From a bacterium (GTDB taxonomy: Bacteria; Cyanobacteriota; Vampirovibrionia; Gastranaerophilales; Gastranaerophilaceae), in contig JAFQOI010000015.1 of the NCBI GenBank assembly GCA_017403285.1, positions 1 through 37,778 of the forward strand: a stretch of DNA of 37,778 bases, given 5' to 3'. This document shows, in pieces, positions 32,463 to 37,778 of this stretch. The position numbers were made by a program, and so were the translations under genes. How positions within the stretch are numbered: the first letter of the stretch is position 1; each line of letters starts with the position of its first letter. The notes under the pieces are model-generated. The model was not told the DNA's origin, searched no databases, and saw only the letters and a program-made list of their open reading frames with translations.

Positions 32463-33572
32463 TTAAACTTCAATATATTCTTTTAAGCGTTTACTTCTAT
32501 TTGGATGTCTTAATTTTCTTAAGGCTTTTGCTTCAATTTGTCTGATACGTTCTCTTGTAACACCAAACAATTGACCAACTTCTTCAAGAGTTCTTTGTCT
32601 TCCATCATCCATACCAAATCTTAAACGAAGAACATCTCTTTCTCTTGGAGATAAACCAGATAATACTTCTGCTAAATCTTCTCTTAAAAGTTCTTGTGCC
32701 ACAGTTTTAACTGGAGCATCAGCATCTTTATCTTCAATAAAGTCACCTAAACGAGAATCTTCTTCTTTTCCAATAGGAGTTTCTAAAGATAAAGGTTCTT
32801 GAGCAACTTTAATGATTTCTCTTAATTTAGAAACGGAAATTCCCATTTCAACTGAAAGTTCTTCTTCGGTTGGTTTTCTAGATAATTCTTGCGCTAATTT
32901 TCTAGTAACTTTTTTAAGCTTGTTAATAGTTTCAACCATGTGAACAGGAATTCTTATTGTTCTAGCTTGGTCAGCAATAGCACGTGTAATTGCTTGACGA
33001 ATCCACCATGTAGCATAAGTAGAGAATTTGTAACCTCTTTCATGATCAAATTTTTCAGCCGCTCTAATTAAACCAAGGTTACCCTCTTGGATAAGGTCTA
33101 AGAATAACATGCCACGACCAACATATTTTTTTGCGATACTAACAACAAGTCTCAAGTTTGCTTGAACAAGTTTTCTTTTTGCAATAACGCCAGCATTTCC
33201 ACCTTGAATGATTTTCTTAGCCAAATCAATTTCTTGGTCAGCAGTCAAAAGTTTTATACGACCAATTTCTCTTAAATAAGTTCTTACTGGGTCATCAAAA
33301 GAAACACCTTTAGTAAGGAAAACATCACTTAGATTTTCTTCGTCAGTTTCTTCTTCCTCTTCTGTCATATCAGCAGAGAAAAGATCTTCATTTTCCATAG
33401 TATCAATTATTTTGTTTCTTTCAGAATTCATGATGACATCCATACCATCACGACTAATTGAATCTGGTTCTGTCATAAGAATTACACCAGAAGTTTCATT
33501 TTGTTCTGTTTCGATAGTATCTTCATCTAATATCCCAACAACGGACAAATCTGACATTTTCTTTTTGCTCAT
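32463..33572 (-). CDS. rpoD: Primary sigma factor RpoD (sigma-70)
   Basis: The housekeeping sigma subunit of RNA polymerase, 369 residues. Region 1.2 ([17 protein letters not shown]), region 2 ([40 protein letters not shown]), region 3 ([16 protein letters not shown]-like) and region 4.2 ([20 protein letters not shown]) are in order. The acidic N-terminal 85 residues are short, with no long region 1.1 or non-conserved insert. CGGAGAA precedes the ATG. It follows dnaG by five bases, the usual macromolecular-synthesis order. Extended -10 promoters before adk and the radical SAM genes fit sigma-70 use. Confidence 0.96.
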   Translation of the reverse strand: MSKKKMSDLSVVGILDEDTIETEQNETSGVILMTEPDSISRDGMDVIMNSERNKIIDTMENEDLFSADMTEEEEETDEENLSDVFLTKGVSFDDPVRTYLREIGRIKLLTADQEIDLAKKIIQGGNAGVIAKRKLVQANLRLVVSIAKKYVGRGMLFLDLIQEGNLGLIRAAEKFDHERGYKFSTYATWWIRQAITRAIADQARTIRIPVHMVETINKLKKVTRKLAQELSRKPTEEELSVEMGISVSKLREIIKVAQEPLSLETPIGKEEDSRLGDFIEDKDADAPVKTVAQELLREDLAEVLSGLSPRERDVLRLRFGMDDGRQRTLEEVGQLFGVTRERIRQIEAKALRKLRHPNRSKRLKEYIEV

Positions 33573-33577
33573 TAGCT

Positions 33578-35458
33578 TTATTCTCCGATTCTTTGATTAT
33601 TTTTTAATCTTTCTCTTAATTGCATTTGATATTGCATCGACTCAATATCATCATCATTTAAATGTTTATACTTTGATACAATTTCTTCCTTTTCACGCTT
33701 TAGGTGGTATTTTAAAAGGCAGTTTTCGTTATCTCTCACAGCGGCTCTAAAATCCCTTTCTGTAAGGTTTTTAAAGCTATCGGCTATATATATTAAATCT
33801 GTTATTATATCCTTTAATTCATTATTATCCGCAAATTGTGTGTACAGGGCTTGTATCAGTTTTTCCACATTATTATTTATCTCACAAGACAATTTGTCAA
33901 TTGTATCTCTAATAATAATTAAATTTTTGTCTATAAAATTAACATTATTTATAACTTTTCTGAGGTAACTTACGTCTGCATTACTTCCACCGGTTAAAAA
34001 CAAGCTTAATAAATTTTTTTGTGCTTTTTCGCTAATATTTGAAGATTTTGTTACAATTCGTGATTGTGCGCTTTCTGTAAGGACTTGAGACATCCTAGAC
34101 TTGTTAACCTCCCTAATCAAGGCTTGTTCATCAATGTTAATTCTATCTGAAACAAGTTTTATATATTCATTTTGAACTATATTATTTGGAATTTCCTCGA
34201 TTAAAGGCATGATTTTTTTTACAAGTTGTAATTTATCTGTAGGGGAAAAATCGCTTTTATACTCTTTTAAAGATTGTTCTAGTTCAAAATCTAAAAGCAA
34301 TGGTGCCTTTTTTATGTATTTTTTATACTGTTCAATACCAAATTCTCGAATATATTCATCTGGATCTTTGCTATCGAATGGTGCAATTACACGAATTTCA
34401 CAGGTATATTTTTCATCATTTAAAGATGAATATGTTTGGTCAAACATTTTTATATTACCAAGCCCTTGAAAAGCTTCTTTAATAACATCTGTGCTACGTT
34501 TTGTGGCTTTCAATCCAGCAGCATCTGTATCAAAAGATAGATATATTTTTCTAGATTTAGAATACTTAGCAATAAGCTTAATATGGTCTACGGTTAGCGC
34601 TGTTCCACAAGATGCGACAGTATTTTTAAGCCCCGCCGCTTGTGCAGAAATTACATCAAAATACCCTTCCATAATGACAACATAGTCATCTTCAACCATT
34701 TTGTTTTTTGCGACATCAATACCATACAAAATACGACTTTTGTTATACAAAGGCGTATCTGGCGAATTTAAATATTTAGGATTTTGTTCCTGTTCAATCG
34801 CTCTAGCCCCAAATGCAATTACAGAAGATTTTTCATCACGAATTGGAATCATAATTCTATGTCTAAATCTGTCAACAACATCACCTTTTTCGGTTTTAAT
34901 AATAAGCCCTGCCTTTGTCATGACATCAGGAGTAAATTCAGATTTAAACATTTTTTGAAGTTCGGTATATCCTTTTGAAGAATATCCTAATTTATACTCA
35001 TCTATAATTTCATCAGTAATTCCTCTTTTATAAAGATAATCTAATGCTTTTTTCGCATCAGGATTAGTTTTTAGATTATTATTAAAATAGTCGCATGCTT
35101 TTTGTAGTAATGTTTTTATTTTTTCTTTTTCTTCTGTATATTGCTTGGAATTTCCAGATGAAGTTGGAAGTTCAATGCCAAATTCCTGAGCCAAATCTTT
35201 TATAACATCATTAAAAGATTGATTATTAATTTTCATAAGAAAACTAATAGCATCTCCACCTTCACCACAACCAAAACATTTAAAAATACCTTTATTTACA
35301 TTAACCGAAAAAGATGGTGTTTTTTCGTTATGAAAAGGACAACACCCCCAATAATTTTGTCCTTTTTTCTTTAAAACAACTCTTGACTGAACAACGTCTA
35401 ATATGTCAAGACGATTACGTATTTCATCAATAACTTCATTATATGTCTTATTTTGCAT
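33578..35458 (-). CDS. dnaG: DNA primase
   Basis: DnaG makes RNA primers for chromosome replication. The 626-residue protein has the CHC2 zinc finger (C40, H43, C61 and C64 within [11 protein letters not shown] and [11 protein letters not shown]). The TOPRIM catalytic core follows, with [14 protein letters not shown] and SFDTDAAG. The C-terminal part would be the helicase-binding domain, which is less conserved. It starts three bases after dgt; a weak GGA site suggests translational coupling. Confidence 0.96.
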   Translation of the reverse strand: MQNKTYNEVIDEIRNRLDILDVVQSRVVLKKKGQNYWGCCPFHNEKTPSFSVNVNKGIFKCFGCGEGGDAISFLMKINNQSFNDVIKDLAQEFGIELPTSSGNSKQYTEEKEKIKTLLQKACDYFNNNLKTNPDAKKALDYLYKRGITDEIIDEYKLGYSSKGYTELQKMFKSEFTPDVMTKAGLIIKTEKGDVVDRFRHRIMIPIRDEKSSVIAFGARAIEQEQNPKYLNSPDTPLYNKSRILYGIDVAKNKMVEDDYVVIMEGYFDVISAQAAGLKNTVASCGTALTVDHIKLIAKYSKSRKIYLSFDTDAAGLKATKRSTDVIKEAFQGLGNIKMFDQTYSSLNDEKYTCEIRVIAPFDSKDPDEYIREFGIEQYKKYIKKAPLLLDFELEQSLKEYKSDFSPTDKLQLVKKIMPLIEEIPNNIVQNEYIKLVSDRINIDEQALIREVNKSRMSQVLTESAQSRIVTKSSNISEKAQKNLLSLFLTGGSNADVSYLRKVINNVNFIDKNLIIIRDTIDKLSCEINNNVEKLIQALYTQFADNNELKDIITDLIYIADSFKNLTERDFRAAVRDNENCLLKYHLKREKEEIVSKYKHLNDDDIESMQYQMQLRERLKNNQRIGE

Positions 35459-35461
35459 TAT

Positions 35462-36505
35462 TTATTTTAGTCCGTTCATTTCAGCTAGTTTAAATAAAAA
35501 TTCATCACTATTTTCTTTAATAAGAGGCGAAGGAAGAAAGTTTTCCTCAAACTTGTATAATACGTATCGGTCTGTCATACCAGAAACATAATCACAAACA
35601 GTTTGCATTACATCTTCTTTTTTTGAATTTACATATTTTTTAGAAAGTTCAGCAAAATAGAATTGAAAAACTTGTCTAACAACATTTTGCGCTTTATCTT
35701 CTGCTAATTTTGCTGGAGAATTATCATACACATGGGAAAACATCCAATCTCTTAAGTTTACAAATTGCCTAAAACACTCATCAGACATGCTTATTTTATC
35801 TTTGCCATAAGAAGTTTCAACGATATCAGCAACTATTTTAGTTAACCTAATTCTATTTGTAGTTGAAAAATATTCAACGATTTCTTTTGGAATATCTTCA
35901 GTTTTTATAATTCTTGCTCTTAAAGCATCTTGAATATCATGATTAAGATATGCAATTTTATCAGAAAGACGTACAACCTGACCTTCTGGAGTCTTTGGAA
36001 TACATTCATAAGAATGATTTAAAATTCCATCTAAAGTTTCGACAGTAAGATTAAGGTCTTCAATAAATTCAACAACACGGACACTTTGTTCATTATGTCT
36101 ATAACCATTTGGCATTAGTTCATTTAAAACACGTTCGCCACTATGTCCGAAAGGAGTATGCCCCAAATCATGTCCTAAAGCAATTGCTTCAGTTAAATCT
36201 TCGTTCAAATCAAGTGCACGAGAAATCGTTCTGGCGATTTGAGAAACCTCAAGGGTATGAGTCATTCTTGTTCGAAAATGGTCATCAAAGGGAGAAAAAA
36301 ACACTTGTGTTTTGTGTTTTAAACGTCTAAATGCCTTAGAATGAAGGATTCTGTCTCTATCTCGTTGAAACTCCGTTCTTAAGTCACAAGGTTCTTCATA
36401 TCTCTTTCTGCCTTTTGTTTGTGAACTTTTTGTTGCACAATCAGATAAAAACTGAAGTTCCCTTTTTTCTATTTTATTTCTAACGTTTTCAAATATTTTT
36501 TGCAT
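35462..36505 (-). CDS. dgt: dGTP triphosphohydrolase-like protein (HD domain)
   Basis: A 347-residue dNTP triphosphohydrolase of the short Dgt class. It has RDRILHSKAFRRLKHKTQVF, then the HD domain with RTRMTHTLEVSQIAR and ALGHDLGHTPFGHSGERVL. It converts dGTP or another dNTP to the deoxynucleoside and triphosphate. The order dgt-dnaG-rpoD is also seen in many Gram-positive bacteria and fits a replication-linked nucleotide role. The Shine-Dalgarno site is weak (GGG). The specific dNTP is not certain. Confidence 0.92.
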   Translation of the reverse strand: MQKIFENVRNKIEKRELQFLSDCATKSSQTKGRKRYEEPCDLRTEFQRDRDRILHSKAFRRLKHKTQVFFSPFDDHFRTRMTHTLEVSQIARTISRALDLNEDLTEAIALGHDLGHTPFGHSGERVLNELMPNGYRHNEQSVRVVEFIEDLNLTVETLDGILNHSYECIPKTPEGQVVRLSDKIAYLNHDIQDALRARIIKTEDIPKEIVEYFSTTNRIRLTKIVADIVETSYGKDKISMSDECFRQFVNLRDWMFSHVYDNSPAKLAEDKAQNVVRQVFQFYFAELSKKYVNSKKEDVMQTVCDYVSGMTDRYVLYKFEENFLPSPLIKENSDEFLFKLAEMNGLK

Positions 36506-36530
36506 AATAACCCAATAGATATTTTATTGC

Positions 36531-36557
36531 AAAAATAGACTATATTTAACTATTTTT
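36531..36557. promoter_or_regulatory. AAAAATAG/CTATTTTT inverted repeat between dgt and rpmB
   Basis: AAAAATAG (36531-36538) and CTATTTTT (36550-36557) form an 8-bp inverted repeat with an 11-bp spacer. It overlaps a TTGACA (36556-36561) on the plus strand. It could be an operator in the divergent promoter region, but it is AT-rich and could be chance. Confidence 0.25.
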
Positions 36558-36599
36558 GACAATTTGTTTAGATTATTTAATAAAAAATTAAAATAACAC

Positions 36600-36628
36600 T
36601 TGATAAATAGTTTTTTTTTATATATTAT
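36600..36628 (+). promoter_or_regulatory. Promoter of rpmB
   Basis: TTGATA (36600-36605), a 17-bp spacer and TATTAT (36623-36628) lie 34 bp ahead of the rpmB ATG. A second candidate begins with TTGACA at 36556-36561 but has a poorer -10. Confidence 0.6.
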
Positions 36629-36662
36629 CAGGCTATATATAAATTCTTGAAAGGAAAATAAA

Positions 36663-36854
36663 ATGTCAGTCGAATGCGCAATATGCGGTAAAAAAACATT
36701 GAAAGCAGCAAAACTTTCATTCTCTCATAAACATCATGTATACAGACAAAGCCCAAACTTGCAGTCTGTAAAAGTAGTTGAAAATGGTACAGTTAAGAGA
36801 ATTAAAGTTTGTACTTCTTGCTTAAGAGCAGGTAAAGTTCAAAGAGCTGTATAA
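36663..36854 (+). CDS. rpmB: 50S ribosomal protein L28 (bL28)
   Basis: A 63-residue zinc-type (C+) L28. CAIC near the N-terminus (C5, C8) and CTSC near the C-terminus carry the four cysteines. KLSFSHKHHVYRQSPNLQSV and GTVKRIKVCTSCLRAGKV are typical. GAAAGGA precedes the ATG. It is monocistronic with its own promoter and terminator. Confidence 0.95.
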   Translation: MSVECAICGKKTLKAAKLSFSHKHHVYRQSPNLQSVKVVENGTVKRIKVCTSCLRAGKVQRAV

Positions 36855-36867
36855 TAAAAAAGCATAC

Positions 36868-36903
36868 AAAAAAAAGAACCCGAGAATATCGGGTTCTTTT
36901 TTT
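36868..36903. terminator. Bidirectional terminator between rpmB and the HD-domain gene
   Basis: AAAAAGAACCCGA pairs with TCGGGTTCTTTTT around a GAATA loop, with longer A and T runs on each side. The right end touches the stop codon of the convergent HD-domain gene, so it can serve both. Confidence 0.92.
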
Positions 36904-37699
36904 ATACTGCACACAATTCAGCGGGAATTGAAGATTTTAACGCCGCTACTACTTCTGCACTTACTTCGCCATTTTTAGCTTTTTGGTCTAAGATTTCGAC
37001 TGCTTCTCTATTGGTTAGAGGTTTTTTATAGCATCTTACTTCTCTTAGCGCTGAATACATATCAGCAACAGACAGTATTTGTGCCAATAAATCATTTGAT
37101 GATGGGTTATGGTGGTCTTTTATAAGGTTTAAAACTCTTTTGTTTAATCCAGATTGAGATAACAATTCATATCCAAGATCAGTATGTAAATCTACAATTT
37201 TTCTTTCGCTATCATTAAGGATTGCTGGTTTATTGATAATTTCGTCAGGAATTAAAGCTTTTCCAAAATCATGAAATACGCAAGCCTGTTCTAAGATTTG
37301 TTTTTCATATGCACTCAAACCTAAGTTATTGGCCATTTGAAGAGCATAAGCAGTTGTTGTTGTAAGGTGAGTGTTTATAATTTTAGCAACATTTTCAGGA
37401 TGTGCTTCATATTTAATCCCATTTTTATCTAAAATATTTTGTACATTTGGATTTGCAGCCGCCATTTTATCGATTGATGCTTTATTTAAAAAAGTACGAA
37501 GTAATAATTTTGGATTATTAGAAAAATTAATAGAAGGTGAAAAAGGGATAACTTTTCCTGCTGGAGAAGTTACTGTTCCTTTGTTAAAAGAATCTTTAAC
37601 ATTATGAACTTGTGCTGCTTGAGATGCATATAAAACTTTATTTGCACCAATTGCAGAAGCATGAATATTCAATTTTTCTACGTCAGATTCTACCTTCAC
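36902..37699 (-). CDS. HD-domain phosphohydrolase resembling HD-GYP proteins
   Basis: A 265-residue protein with an HD domain (about 100-225). Ligands typical of HD-GYP proteins are visible: H111, H143-D144 (FHDFGKALIPDEI), H172, H196-H197 and D213 (VADMYSALREVRCY). The GYP signature after the double His is replaced by HHNPSSNDLL, so cyclic-di-GMP hydrolysis is not assured. The first 100 residues are unlike any known domain and polar. It starts at GTG, but a later in-frame start is possible. There are no receiver or sensor domains. Confidence 0.8.
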   Translation of the reverse strand: MKVESDVEKLNIHASAIGANKVLYASQAAQVHNVKDSFNKGTVTSPAGKVIPFSPSINFSNNPKLLLRTFLNKASIDKMAAANPNVQNILDKNGIKYEAHPENVAKIINTHLTTTTAYALQMANNLGLSAYEKQILEQACVFHDFGKALIPDEIINKPAILNDSERKIVDLHTDLGYELLSQSGLNKRVLNLIKDHHNPSSNDLLAQILSVADMYSALREVRCYKKPLTNREAVEILDQKAKNGEVSAEVVAALKSSIPAELCAV

Positions 37700-37778
37700 G
37701 AAAAAAGTACCTTACTAATAAAACCACCCTATATTTATATAAAGTATTTTGCCATTTAAAAATTGCCAATTTTTTTCA

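Noticed and set aside
1-37778. Mobile elements, CRISPR arrays, prophage or tRNA genes
   Set aside because: No transposase or integrase frames, no regularly spaced repeats and no cloverleaf with CCA-type ends were seen.

Overview
The window is a gene-dense, AT-rich bacterial chromosome segment of about 37.8 kb. I see no phage, insertion sequence, CRISPR array or tRNA. Content points to a free-standing bacterium with a peptidoglycan wall: dcw-type mur genes, ftsQ and ftsEX, a large SRP RNA with an Alu domain, split transketolase, and dgt-dnaG-rpoD. Many starts are GTG or TTG with clear Shine-Dalgarno sequences. Together with several lineage-style hypothetical proteins, this best fits the non-photosynthetic sister group of Cyanobacteria (Gastranaerophilales/Vampirovibrionia, 'Melainabacteria'). 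That placement is an inference from gene style; a low-GC Firmicute is the main alternative.

Layout. (1) 31-1374 (-): an acidic amino acid/dicarboxylate symporter, divergent from (2) 1528-5594 (+): the wall/division cluster murC-murB-ddl-ftsQ, with touching or overlapping genes. (3) 5678-6760: an unknown protein with an EF-hand-like loop. (4) 6803-9549: a promoter and structured leader, then rpsE-rpmD-rplO-secY and a strong terminator. This is the tail of the spc ribosomal operon, detached from its usual upstream half. (5) 9551-11522: adk-map-bifunctional nuclease. (6) 11494-12564: a possible small reverse ORF, a DUF1858 protein and rplI. (7) 12565-14236: a short, highly structured region with a 17-codon ORF, competing hairpins, a terminator and a 27-codon ORF, then an unknown membrane protein. 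(8) 14246-17244: three tandem radical SAM paralogues with a cysteine-rich N-terminal domain. (9) 17268-18404: a Bax-inhibitor-1-like membrane protein and, divergently, the SRP RNA gene. (10) 18387-22277 (-): TPR protein, NAD(P)HX dehydratase, trmL, a CDP-alcohol phosphatidyltransferase and a Gfo/Idh oxidoreductase. (11) 22366-26770 (-): two paralogous PTP-loop phosphatase-like proteins, a 5'-nucleotidase family protein and thiL. (12) 26905-32403 (+): pgi-tagA/wecG-tktN-tktC-ftsE-ftsX. (13) 32463-36505 (-): dgt-dnaG-rpoD. (14) rpmB (+) and an HD-GYP-like protein (-).

Functional themes. Several operons combine wall synthesis or division with core metabolism: murCB-ddl-ftsQ, and pgi/transketolase running directly into ftsEX. 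The informational genes are conventional. The least explained parts are the 12565-12852 RNA/small-ORF region, the radical SAM trio without an obvious substrate, the tandem phosphatase-like pair, and the leader ahead of rpsE. Functional calls rest on motifs read by eye; no database search or RNA folding was run.
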